A DNA stretch of 64,000 nucleotides from Lachnoclostridium sp. UBA5725 (GTDB lineage: Bacteria; Bacillota; Clostridia; Lachnospirales; Lachnospiraceae). Shown one piece after another: positions 44,388 to 52,662 of the stretch. Each line of letters begins with the position of its first letter. Position 1 is the stretch's first letter. The DNA lies in NCBI GenBank assembly GCA_002419585.1, contig DIGJ01000020.1, forward strand, positions 1 through 64,000, written 5' to 3'. Below the pieces are notes generated by a model. The model did not search any database and was not told where the DNA came from. It saw nothing but the letters and a program-made list of their open reading frames with translations. Position numbers and translations under genes: made by a program.

Positions 44388-44574
44388 ATGTTTGTTTGGC
44401 ACGGAAAATATTATGGTTATGATTTCTACTTCCAATGAGTTTAATATAAAACTAGTACAAATGTATGGGAAGACAGCGAGTAGATTGTAATATCGGCATC
44501 TCAAATTGCAACTTAGTCAAATCGAGTTGCCAAAATGAATCGATTCGTATAACCTAAGATAGGAGGCGGATGAA

Positions 44575-45039
44575 TTGAAAGTAAATTATTACAAGGACGA
44601 AACGATAAAAGAAAATCACATTGATGTGTTTTACCAAACAATCAATCCGGAAGTTTCAGGGATTATAGATTATTTGAGTACATACGATATGATTCTTGGC
44701 AAAAAAGATACCGTTACAAAGAAGATATTTCCGAGTGAAATCTATTACTTGGAAATTGTGGAAAGGCGTTGTTATGCATATCTTGAGCACGAAGTATACC
44801 AAATAGACTATAATCTTAAAAGTTTTATGGACTGCTTTTGTGGCAAAGGGTTTCTTCAAATCGGAAAATCTATCCTTGTCAATGCATATAAGTTGGATAA
44901 AATCAAAACCGATTTAAATATGAAAATGCGCCTGTTCATGAGCAACGGAGAGATACTTATTTTGAATCGAAGTTATAAAAAGAGTTTTATGGAATATTTA
45001 AAGAAGTTGCAGGAGGTAGCAGATGAAACTATTGAATAA
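44575..45039 (+). CDS. LytTR-domain DNA-binding regulator
   Basis: This 154-residue protein has a C-terminal LytTR domain (about 50-150): IFPSEIYYLEIVERRCYAYLEH, then FLQIGKSILVNAYKLDKIK and LILNRSYKKSFMEYLKKL, the usual order of strands. There is no receiver domain, so it is not controlled by phosphorylation. The TTG start at 44575 has AGGAGG nine bases before. It overlaps the next membrane gene by 17 bases, as in LytTR regulatory systems where a membrane partner inhibits the regulator. Confidence 0.88.
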   Translation: MKVNYYKDETIKENHIDVFYQTINPEVSGIIDYLSTYDMILGKKDTVTKKIFPSEIYYLEIVERRCYAYLEHEVYQIDYNLKSFMDCFCGKGFLQIGKSILVNAYKLDKIKTDLNMKMRLFMSNGEILILNRSYKKSFMEYLKKLQEVADETIE

Positions 45040-45448
45040 AAGTAATTTTATTCCAGTTGTGTGTGTGGTATATACCATACTCTCTATGACTAAAGTCATA
45101 ATAGAAGCCATTTTTCAAAATAAGTTTGGAAATTATCAGGAAAATTTGCTCATGATGCTTTTCTTATCCTTTTTAGCAACTTTTGTTCTATCACAGCATT
45201 ATCGGTTTCATAATTTACCACTGACGCTGGTAATTATTTTGCAATATTTGCTCTTAGTTGCAATCGTAGTATTTCTTACCTGGCTTACAGGTTTTTATAG
45301 CAGATTAAGCCCTTATGCTTACAGGGATATGTTTCTGTCCTTTACGATTTCATACATCATTGGTGCGATTATTTATTACTATCAAGTGTACCAAGAAGTA
45401 AAAAAAGCAAACCAAATACTAGAAAATCTTAAAAAAAGGAGGCAATAA
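45023..45448 (+). CDS. DUF3021-like membrane partner of the LytTR regulator
   Basis: This 141-residue protein has four hydrophobic helices, at about 9-28, 40-56, 65-89 and 103-121, and a charged C-terminal tail with EVKKANQILENLKKRRQ. Size, topology and overlap with a LytTR gene fit the DUF3021 proteins that pair with such regulators. By analogy with LytTR regulatory systems of streptococci it may hold the regulator inactive; this is inference. Confidence 0.7.
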   Translation: MKLLNKSNFIPVVCVVYTILSMTKVIIEAIFQNKFGNYQENLLMMLFLSFLATFVLSQHYRFHNLPLTLVIILQYLLLVAIVVFLTWLTGFYSRLSPYAYRDMFLSFTISYIIGAIIYYYQVYQEVKKANQILENLKKRRQ

Positions 45449-45451
45449 CGC

Positions 45452-46105
45452 TTGGAAAAGAAAATAAGTGGAGGGGACTATTTCTCTTTGGGTATGTGTG
45501 CGTTTGGCGGGTTAGGAATAGAAGGGATTTATGCTTACTTGTTAGAACCGTTCCTTTATAAATCAAGCATGCAAAACTGGAGCGGCTTGCAAATCATTTT
45601 TCATTGGATTATCACTTGTGTCACCTGGGGCGTATTATCTTATATTTTGATACGGAAAGCGGCTTCAAAATATCAGTTTCAGATTTCGGATGAAAAGAAA
45701 ATGAAAAAGTGGCAATGGGCATGTGTTATTTTATGCATCTTGTTTATCACAGGAATGAACTATATCGACTGGAATGGATTTAAAGTTTTGATTGAATTTC
45801 AAAGAAAGGGAGCACTTTTGTTTACCTTTCAACATATTTATTATGCGTTTGAGACGGTATTATTTATGCTGATTGTTGTTTTTATGCAAAAGGCATTTGA
45901 ACTATGGTTTAAGCGAACTGATTTCCCGTTTGGAGGAATTCTTTGTGGAATTACCTGGGGGTTTGCACATACGTTTACGAAAGGTAGTATTTATGTTGGT
46001 TTGGAAGGAATTATCATTGGTTTTTTGTTTGGAATTACCTATTTGCTTGTAAACAAGGATATCAAGAAAACATATGTCGTACTTTTTCTTATGTTTATAC
46101 TATAG
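45452..46105 (+). CDS. Membrane protein, degenerate CPBP-like
   Basis: This 217-residue protein has six or seven hydrophobic segments and a TTG start with AGGAGG. A late helix contains GGILCGITWGFAHTFTKGS, resembling the F-x-x-x-H motif of CPBP (Abi) intramembrane proteases, but the preceding E-E-x-x-x-R motif is not visible, so protease activity is doubtful. It follows the LytTR-membrane pair after 3 bases and is likely their main output gene. Confidence 0.6.
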   Translation: MEKKISGGDYFSLGMCAFGGLGIEGIYAYLLEPFLYKSSMQNWSGLQIIFHWIITCVTWGVLSYILIRKAASKYQFQISDEKKMKKWQWACVILCILFITGMNYIDWNGFKVLIEFQRKGALLFTFQHIYYAFETVLFMLIVVFMQKAFELWFKRTDFPFGGILCGITWGFAHTFTKGSIYVGLEGIIIGFLFGITYLLVNKDIKKTYVVLFLMFIL

Positions 46106-46166
46106 GACTATTATTTGAACGCTGATGAAAATAAGGAATACTAGCACACAAAGGAATAATAACGAT

Positions 46167-46220
46167 AAGCAGGAAAAACACCTTATGATCTCTAAGGTTA
46201 TTTTTCCTGCTTGTTTTTTT
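46167..46220. terminator. Bidirectional terminator
   Basis: AAGCAGGAAAAA pairs with TTTTTCCTGCTT with an inner CCTTA/TAAGG stem. A T-run follows on the plus strand and an A-rich stretch precedes. It serves the converging genes at 46105 and 46265. Confidence 0.8.
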
Positions 46221-46264
46221 AATTGAGTATTTTAATAACATTTACGGATTATAATTGATTACAA

Positions 46265-48880
46265 CTATTCTTCAAAAAATCCTCCAATTACCTTTTGTTT
46301 TTCAAAATCAGCATAAAGAGTAAAAGGACGGTCGTGATTCGTTTCAAAAACCTTGATTACTTGCGAAATACCATCTTGTTCAGGAAGGATTTTATCGATT
46401 CGGTTTTCATTGCCATTTTGGAAAAAGGCATTACCATCCGAGTTCACTGTGAAAAGGTCTTTGTTAAAATAATTATGTAGATTGGTTTTCAAATCCATAA
46501 TTGCTATATAAAACATATTGGTTTCTACGATATCCTGGAACATATGACTTCCGTAAGACAGTTCTGGTATAAACCCAATATCTGCATCTTCATATTCACA
46601 CAGAATGCTAAAGTTGGAAATATCGGAAAAACTTACCGTCACACCTAACTCCGGTGAGGAAGTTCCGATTCTTCCAGGACTTATGAGCATTAACGTTTTA
46701 CCGCTATCTTTGTAATATTGATTAATCCGACCTATGATTCCGGCATAAGAGCTTTTTTGTTTGTATGCACAAGTATGATAGCTGACAGAATCCACCCATA
46801 CGATGACATCTGCCTTTAAGCAGGCATGACTACCCATAAAGGTTTTTTGCATCTGAAAGAGTATACGATCCAATGGTATTTCGGGAATTGCCTGCCCTAT
46901 AACAGTCGGCCATACATGAAGAGGGCGACATTGGAGCAGATTTACACGAAAAGCGCCATCTGGGCGAAAATTGATTGTAAATTCCGTATCCACAGGTGTT
47001 TGATAATGTTCCTGCAAAGTGCGCAAAATATCTTGCATCATTTTCATCAGTAAATTATTTTTTACTGCATTATGGCAGGAGATGAATAGCACTTGTCGGT
47101 TGTCTCCTCGTTCCGCACAAGAACGCTCCGCTTCGTAGTCATGTTCGCAGATCAGATTTTTATACCAAACTGGGAGCTGCGGTATCAGTTGATCGGCAGA
47201 AATTTCATCCAGCTGATTGGCTTTTACATTAATCATGTCGAGTCTGCGCTGCGAAAAACGATGCTTTTCCTCGGTTGTGACAAGCGTGCTGCTTTCTGGA
47301 TTATCGAGATTAACCAGTCTTGGATAATCAATACCTGTACGATCAACTGCTTTGGTACCAAGGCCGGCAACAAGCCGTAAAAGACCTGCATTTGGGTCTA
47401 GCTCATCACTCCAACGATAGACACTGTAGGAAAATCCGACACCAGCAAGGCAAGGCATATAGTAATCACCGAATCTCGCACCGCTGACACGCTGGACAAG
47501 GATCGCCATTTGCTCTTCGGATTTATCCATTCCCCTCTTTTTTCGATACTCTAAAGCGGAACGGTCCATGGTGCTTGCATATACCCGTCTTACCGCATCT
47601 TCAAAATATTTCAGCCTCTCTTCGGGATTACAACTGTTCACACAAAAAACTGATTCGTATTTGCCTGCAAACGCATTACCAAAACCATCCTCCAAAAAAC
47701 TACTCGAGCGAACGATAATTGGAATTTGACCAAAATACTCCAGCATTCTTCGAAACTGCGCCCGGATATGTTCAGGGAATTTTCCTTTTAAGATCATGTT
47801 TCCAAGCTCTTCTCCCTTTGAAAAATAGTACTCATCCTGATGCTGGAGAATTCGTGTCTTCCACAATTTGTTTTCAACGATATAGGAATAAAAAACATCG
47901 GTACCAATATAAAAAGAGTCATGGGGTTCCATATAAGTAGCGTATTCAGGCAGGTATTTTTCAATGATTTTTCTGGCAAGTAACATACCGCAGGCTTTTC
48001 CACCGATGGTTCCGGTGCCGATTAAGCGCTCTTTGATAAAAAATAGATCTTCTGCTGAAAATTCTTCTTTTATAAATGCGGTCATTTTATAATCATGGGT
48101 CATCATGCTTCGACAGATTTTACTCACGGTCCATTCGTCTAGAGTACCATTGAAATACGCTGTTTTGGCTTCCGAGAAAAAGCGTTCATAACTGTCGGTA
48201 TTTTGCTCTGTGGCGATGGAATGCTCTTTATGAATGAGATCGTAATAGTCGGAAAAATCGACGCTATTGGTCAGAGATTCAAACTGATTGTCTGCATTGA
48301 GCCGATGTGGAAGAAACATTTCCTCAGAGTATCGCCCCCAGACTTTGATTGGGTGTAGATAAAAGCAGTACTCATTCGAATAGATATCTAGAAATAGCTG
48401 CGTCGTGTCCTGAATTCGGGCAATGGTTGCATAATCATGATGCCCTCTTAGGACTGGAAAGAAAGCGACCGTATCCAACTCAAAAAGATAAGGGCAGGTC
48501 ACACAGAAAAAGTTGCCCATCATTAAGTCCGTAGACCAAGCTACCTGCAGATCGGAGAGGCAGTCAAACACATAGAAGGCCTGCACCCCTTCCTTAGCAA
48601 TAATCTCATGAACACTGATGGTAAACGCTTCAAACTCACGGGCTGGATTTAACTCATAAATCTTTAATCCTTCTCTTGGCTCCAGAAGGGCTTCGTGTTT
48701 GGCAAAACGTATATAGATTACATTTCGATGGTCCAAAATAGAGCGGGTTACAAAGACTTCGGCTAATTTCTTGAAATCCTTCAGTTGAAAAACCTGCATT
48801 ACTACATTATCTCCAAGTCGGATGTGATCCAAAATCAGATCCATGGTTGGAAGACCAGAGTCAATTTTTTCTTTTTTCAT
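46265..48880 (-). CDS. PEP/pyruvate-binding domain protein with KaiC-like N-terminus
   Basis: This 871-residue cytoplasmic protein has two parts. Residues 1-200 look like a RecA/KaiC-type domain (LILDHIRLGDNVVMQV, then AFYVFDCLSDL in the Walker B position) but lack a P-loop. Residues from about 290 form the ATP-grasp domain of PEP synthase/PPDK: GGKACGM at 293-299, VRSSSFLED at 390-398 and GNAFAGKYES at 401-410. A swivelling phospho-histidine domain and the C-terminal PEP barrel are not seen. So it is not a complete PEP synthase; it may phosphorylate a separate substrate or protein. GGAG precedes the ATG. Confidence 0.75.
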   Translation of the reverse strand: MKKEKIDSGLPTMDLILDHIRLGDNVVMQVFQLKDFKKLAEVFVTRSILDHRNVIYIRFAKHEALLEPREGLKIYELNPAREFEAFTISVHEIIAKEGVQAFYVFDCLSDLQVAWSTDLMMGNFFCVTCPYLFELDTVAFFPVLRGHHDYATIARIQDTTQLFLDIYSNEYCFYLHPIKVWGRYSEEMFLPHRLNADNQFESLTNSVDFSDYYDLIHKEHSIATEQNTDSYERFFSEAKTAYFNGTLDEWTVSKICRSMMTHDYKMTAFIKEEFSAEDLFFIKERLIGTGTIGGKACGMLLARKIIEKYLPEYATYMEPHDSFYIGTDVFYSYIVENKLWKTRILQHQDEYYFSKGEELGNMILKGKFPEHIRAQFRRMLEYFGQIPIIVRSSSFLEDGFGNAFAGKYESVFCVNSCNPEERLKYFEDAVRRVYASTMDRSALEYRKKRGMDKSEEQMAILVQRVSGARFGDYYMPCLAGVGFSYSVYRWSDELDPNAGLLRLVAGLGTKAVDRTGIDYPRLVNLDNPESSTLVTTEEKHRFSQRRLDMINVKANQLDEISADQLIPQLPVWYKNLICEHDYEAERSCAERGDNRQVLFISCHNAVKNNLLMKMMQDILRTLQEHYQTPVDTEFTINFRPDGAFRVNLLQCRPLHVWPTVIGQAIPEIPLDRILFQMQKTFMGSHACLKADVIVWVDSVSYHTCAYKQKSSYAGIIGRINQYYKDSGKTLMLISPGRIGTSSPELGVTVSFSDISNFSILCEYEDADIGFIPELSYGSHMFQDIVETNMFYIAIMDLKTNLHNYFNKDLFTVNSDGNAFFQNGNENRIDKILPEQDGISQVIKVFETNHDRPFTLYADFEKQKVIGGFFEE

Positions 48881-49075
48881 AAGAGCTCCTTTATTCTTTG
48901 AGAACGAATGGAAGGGTTAAAAAATCTCTATTTATAATGGTAGTATATCATTTTTCGAGGGGGTTGTGTTACAATTCTTTTTCGATGACAACGAATTGCT
49001 CAAAATAAATACCCCCTAAAAGCGGTATCTCCTAATCGAGTGGAAATGAAATAAATAGAAAGGAAGAGGAAAAAG

Positions 49076-49522
49076 ATGAAGAATAAAGTAGTTGTAGTAT
49101 CAGGTGGAGCGATGGGATTAGGAAAAGCATATTACACAAGAAGAAGTATTGTTAATATATCATCAACAAGGTATAATATGAGTCAGACAAATACAGAAAG
49201 TTATACCGCAACCAAAGGTGGAATTACTTCCCTTACCCATGCATTAGCGGTATCTTTGGCAGGAAAAGCCAGAGTAAATGCGATTGCTCCGGGGTGGATT
49301 GATACCACGGAAAGTACCCTTTCAAATGCAGATCACATGCAGCATCCAGTTGGAAGAGTTGGTGTGCCTTTAGATATCGTGAATGCAGTTATGTTTCTAT
49401 GTAGTGATAAAAGCAGTTTCATCACAGGGCAGGTGCTGCCAGTAGATGGTGGGATGAGCAAATTAATGATTTATCATGAAGATAATGGTTGGACGTATGA
49501 AGATCAAGGAGGTAATATTTGA
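49076..49522 (+). pseudogene. Short-chain dehydrogenase with large internal deletion
   Basis: The protein begins like an SDR (NKVVVVSGGAMGLGKA, the glycine-rich cofactor loop) but jumps at about residue 20 straight into the catalytic segment SIVNISS, followed by YTATKGG with the Y-x-x-x-K pair. About 90-100 residues, including the rest of the Rossmann fold and the NNAG motif, are missing. The C-terminal part (VNAIAPGWIDT, FITGQVLPVDGG) is intact. Length is 148 against about 250. The frame is open, so the deletion was in frame; an active enzyme is unlikely. Confidence 0.8.
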
Positions 49523-49947
49523 TGGAATGGGACAAACTATTTTTAAAAGATAACAAACCTACACTTGAAGACATTGAGCAATTTATTCATAATCCTTTGT
49601 GGGAGAAATTTAGTAATTACATGGTTGAGAACTTTCATGTAGAACCAGTACTAGAATATAGTAAATGCTCCATGCAACCAGGATGGAATATCAAATATAA
49701 GAAAAAAGGAAAAAATCTGTGCACCATTTATCCGGAGGCTGGCTATTTTAAAGCTTTGGTCGTTTCAAGTGAACGAAACCAGGTGGAATCCGATTTACTG
49801 ATTCAAACTTGCAGTCATAAGGTACAAAAGGTATATCAAAATGTGAAGTATCTGAACGGAACAAAATGGTTGATGATGGATGTGGATGCGGAATCAATAC
49901 TTGAGGATATGGAAAGGCTTATTGAAATAAGAAATAATACGAAATAA
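49522..49947 (+). CDS. DUF3788 family protein
   Basis: This 141-residue cytoplasmic protein begins MEWDKLFLKDNKPTLEDIEQFI. It contains SKCSMQPGWNIKYKKKGKNLCTIYPEAGYFKALVV, the pattern of DUF3788 proteins, which are small proteins of the YdhG/YdeI-like kind with unknown function. The ATG shares one base with the stop of the deleted SDR gene and has GGAGG nine bases upstream, so the two form an operon. Confidence 0.75.
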   Translation: MEWDKLFLKDNKPTLEDIEQFIHNPLWEKFSNYMVENFHVEPVLEYSKCSMQPGWNIKYKKKGKNLCTIYPEAGYFKALVVSSERNQVESDLLIQTCSHKVQKVYQNVKYLNGTKWLMMDVDAESILEDMERLIEIRNNTK

Positions 49948-50040
49948 TTCTTCCAGTTGAATGCCGTGTAAATAGAATTTTTATATCAAAACGTATATTT
50001 AGATAACATATAAATTACTTATAGGACAAGGAGAATAATT

Positions 50041-50565
50041 ATGGACTTTTTAACTCTTGCGAAAGACAGATACTCTGTACGAAAATTCAGCGATCAGCCA
50101 ATTGAACAGGATAAACTAGATAAAATTTTAGAAGCAGGGCATCTGGCACCAACTGCTGTAAATTTTCAGCCTCAACGAATACTTGTTATCAATAGCGAAG
50201 AGGCATTGGCAAAAATGAAGAAGTGCACAAAGTTCCATTTTGATGCACCGGCTGCAATGCTTGTTTGTTATGATAAAAATGTCTCATGGAAACGTCGTTT
50301 TGATGGGAAAGACAGTGGGGAGATTGATGCGAGTATTGTAACCACACACATGATGCTCGAGGCAACACAGATTGGGATCGGAACAACCTGGGTTATGTAT
50401 TTTGATTCAAATATGATAAAGGATGAATTTATGATACCAGAGCATATCGAACCGGTAGCATTGCTGGTCATGGGCTATCCAGCCAAGGATGCAACAATGG
50501 CAGAATCGCATTTGAAATACGAATCAATGGAGAAGACCGTATGTTATAATCATTTTTCTCTTTAG
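50041..50565 (+). CDS. Nitroreductase-family flavoprotein
   Basis: This 174-residue FMN-dependent oxidoreductase has the N-terminal signature AKDRYSVRKFSDQPIEQDKL and LEAGHLAPTAVNFQPQRILV, where R, S and R contact the flavin phosphate. The mid-part DASIVTTHMMLEATQIGIGTTWV is also typical. The substrate is unknown; such enzymes reduce nitroaromatics, quinones or flavin. AAGGAG precedes the ATG. It converges with the LysR gene across a shared terminator. Confidence 0.88.
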   Translation: MDFLTLAKDRYSVRKFSDQPIEQDKLDKILEAGHLAPTAVNFQPQRILVINSEEALAKMKKCTKFHFDAPAAMLVCYDKNVSWKRRFDGKDSGEIDASIVTTHMMLEATQIGIGTTWVMYFDSNMIKDEFMIPEHIEPVALLVMGYPAKDATMAESHLKYESMEKTVCYNHFSL

Positions 50566-50610
50566 TATCTATATGGAAAAACTTCGAAGGAATCAATGAA
50601 AAGTACACGA

Positions 50611-50653
50611 AAAAATACACGAAAAAATTATTTATTTTTTCGTGTATTTTTTT
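50611..50653. terminator. Bidirectional terminator between nitroreductase and LysR genes
   Basis: AAAAATACACGAAAAAA pairs with TTTTTTCGTGTATTTTT around TTATTTA, with T-runs in both directions. It includes the last codons of the LysR-type gene. Confidence 0.8.
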
Positions 50654-51519
50654 ATCAACAGACCAAATTCTTTCATAGCAGGAGTAAGCCATTTGTTTTT
50701 GTGATAAAAAATTTGTCCAAACATATCAAAATGAAAATCGGATACATCGAGGGAGATAAATTCGTTTGCCTGTAATTCATTTTTTACTGAAAACTCAGGA
50801 AGTACTGATAAACAAATCCCAGATGCAACGAATTTTTTTATGATTTCAGTATTACCGATTTCCATAAAGGTACTAAACGGTATATTTGCTGCAAGTAACA
50901 GGTTTTCAAATGCCTTTCGATAACTGCAGTTGCTTTCTGTAAATATAAATGTTTGGCAGGCTAAAGAAGATAAAGCGATATCATTCTTATGAGCCAATGC
51001 ATGAGTAAGCGGAGCAATTACTTTTATTGAGTTTGTATATTCGTATTCTTTAATCCAGTCAAGAGACTCTATTTGATAATCGAATGTCCATAAGAGGTCA
51101 ATCCTATTTGAATTAAGCATAGATGAGAGTTCTTCATAGGTTCCTATTTTTATTACAATATTTACAAGAGGATAATTTTGATGAAATTCTTTCATGATCT
51201 GTGGAAGATAGGTAATGCACAAAGAATCTAAAAGTCCAATTTTCAATTCTCCAGCTACGGTGGAAACATCTGCTAGTTCTTGTTTTGCATCGGATATAGC
51301 GCAGGTAATTGTTAACGCATACTTCATAAAGGATTTCCCATCCTCAGTTAAAGATATTGTCTTACCAATTCGATCAAATAATATCGTATTCAGTTCATGT
51401 TCCAATTGTTTAATCTGCATTGTAACATTTGACTGTGTATACCCTAATTCATGCGCTGCTTTTGAAAAACTATGTTGTTCTGCAACTTTGATAAATGAAA
51501 TAATATTTCTGATTTCCAT
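50632..51519 (-). CDS. LysR-family transcriptional regulator
   Basis: This 295-residue regulator starts with a winged helix-turn-helix: MEIRNIISFIKVAEQHSFSK then AAHELGYTQSNVTMQIKQLE. The substrate-binding domain follows (ELKIGLLDSLCITYLPQIM onward). ATG 51519 has AGGAG upstream; the TTG five codons earlier lacks a site. It is divergent from the homoserine-dehydrogenase-like gene, sharing a 113-base promoter region, so control of that gene is likely. Confidence 0.9.
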   Translation of the reverse strand: MEIRNIISFIKVAEQHSFSKAAHELGYTQSNVTMQIKQLEHELNTILFDRIGKTISLTEDGKSFMKYALTITCAISDAKQELADVSTVAGELKIGLLDSLCITYLPQIMKEFHQNYPLVNIVIKIGTYEELSSMLNSNRIDLLWTFDYQIESLDWIKEYEYTNSIKVIAPLTHALAHKNDIALSSLACQTFIFTESNCSYRKAFENLLLAANIPFSTFMEIGNTEIIKKFVASGICLSVLPEFSVKNELQANEFISLDVSDFHFDMFGQIFYHKNKWLTPAMKEFGLLIKKYTKK

Positions 51520-51540
51520 ATGCACTCCTATCAATAATTT

Positions 51541-51620
51541 TTATGATTGTGATAAATTACATGAATTTTACTTATGGTAAATCCTATGATAAATTAAAAC
51601 CATAAAAAAATCAATCATGA
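51541..51620. promoter_or_regulatory. Divergent LysR/hom promoter region with repeats
   Basis: TGATAAATTA occurs as a direct repeat at 51550-51559 and 51587-51596. ATGATTG near 51543 and CAATCAT near 51613 form an inverted pair. LysR-type sites usually contain interrupted palindromes, so one or both may be regulator sites. Confidence 0.4.
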
Positions 51621-51632
51621 GAGAGGTGCCAT

Positions 51633-52601
51633 ATGGAAAAAAAGATAAGGATAGGAATTTTAGGTTTGGGTACGGTGGGATCCAAAGTAGTTGACTTGAT
51701 TCAAGTAAATAAAGAGAGAGCAAAAATTGAATATGGAATTGAGTTGGAAATTGTTGGTATTATGATTCGTGACCGGAACAAAAAAAGGAATGTTGCTACA
51801 AAGGGGATTCGATTAACAGAGAATATAGATGATATTGTAAAAAATCCTGATATCGACATCTGTATTGAATGCATGGGTGGAGTTGGGACAGAACAGACGA
51901 AGAATGCTGTAATAATGGCTTTGTGTAATCATAAGCATGTAATCATGTCGAGTAAAAAATGCCTGGCATTGTATGGTAAAGAAATATTTCTTGCTGCAAA
52001 AGAAAATAACAGGCAACTGAGAATAGAAGCTTCGGTAGGAGGGGGTATTCCGATTTGCAGCACAATAATGCATATGTCACAAGGTGAAACCATCAAAAAA
52101 ATATTTGGAATTGTGAATGCAACATCAAATTACATATTAACTGCTATGAATAATGATAAAACATATGAAGAAGCGTTGACACAGGCAAAGAAAAATGGCT
52201 TGGCTGAAAATAATCCCGAAGAAGATGTCGATGGTCTTGATGCAGCATATAAATTATGTATTTTGGTACGATTATGTATGAAACTAGATGTTAATATTAA
52301 TGATATACAACCAGTGTCTATTACGAAACTTAGTGTAAATGATATGAAAGCTGCAAAGGAGGAAGGAAAAATAATTAAGCCCATTTTTTATGCGAATGTG
52401 AATGAGAAGGAAGAAATGGAGTGTTTCGTTGGACCATACGCGGTGAGCAAAGAGAATCCATTGGCTTTTGTCAATGATAATAATAATATGATTTTTGTGG
52501 AAGGCAAGTATAGTGGTTTACGTGCATTCTATGGGCAAGGGGCAGGAGCTAGTCCAACGGCAAGTGTGATATATGACGATTTGATGGATATAATTAAATA
52601 A
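51633..52601 (+). CDS. Homoserine dehydrogenase-like protein
   Basis: This 322-residue NAD(P)-dependent oxidoreductase has nucleotide loop GILGLGTVGSKV, catalytic-domain segments FGIVNATSNYILTAM and EEDVDGLDAAYKLCIL, and the C-terminal GQGAGASPTASVIYDDLMD, all as in homoserine dehydrogenase (aspartate semialdehyde to homoserine). It lacks the ACT regulatory domain. The usual NGTTNYI motif reads NATSNYI. With no threonine or methionine genes next to it and a divergent LysR regulator, it may be a specialised paralogue. Confidence 0.82.
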   Translation: MEKKIRIGILGLGTVGSKVVDLIQVNKERAKIEYGIELEIVGIMIRDRNKKRNVATKGIRLTENIDDIVKNPDIDICIECMGGVGTEQTKNAVIMALCNHKHVIMSSKKCLALYGKEIFLAAKENNRQLRIEASVGGGIPICSTIMHMSQGETIKKIFGIVNATSNYILTAMNNDKTYEEALTQAKKNGLAENNPEEDVDGLDAAYKLCILVRLCMKLDVNINDIQPVSITKLSVNDMKAAKEEGKIIKPIFYANVNEKEEMECFVGPYAVSKENPLAFVNDNNNMIFVEGKYSGLRAFYGQGAGASPTASVIYDDLMDIIK

Positions 52602-52662
52602 AACAGTTGCATTTCAATGGTCATTCTTGCTTTAATAGAAATAGGATTGGAGCGATATATTT

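Noticed and set aside
45452..46105. Active CPBP intramembrane protease
   Set aside because: Only one of the expected motifs is visible; the E-E-x-x-x-R motif is missing, so I label it degenerate.
46265..48880. Complete phosphoenolpyruvate synthase
   Set aside because: The mobile phospho-histidine domain and the C-terminal PEP-binding barrel are absent; only the ATP-grasp part is recognisable.
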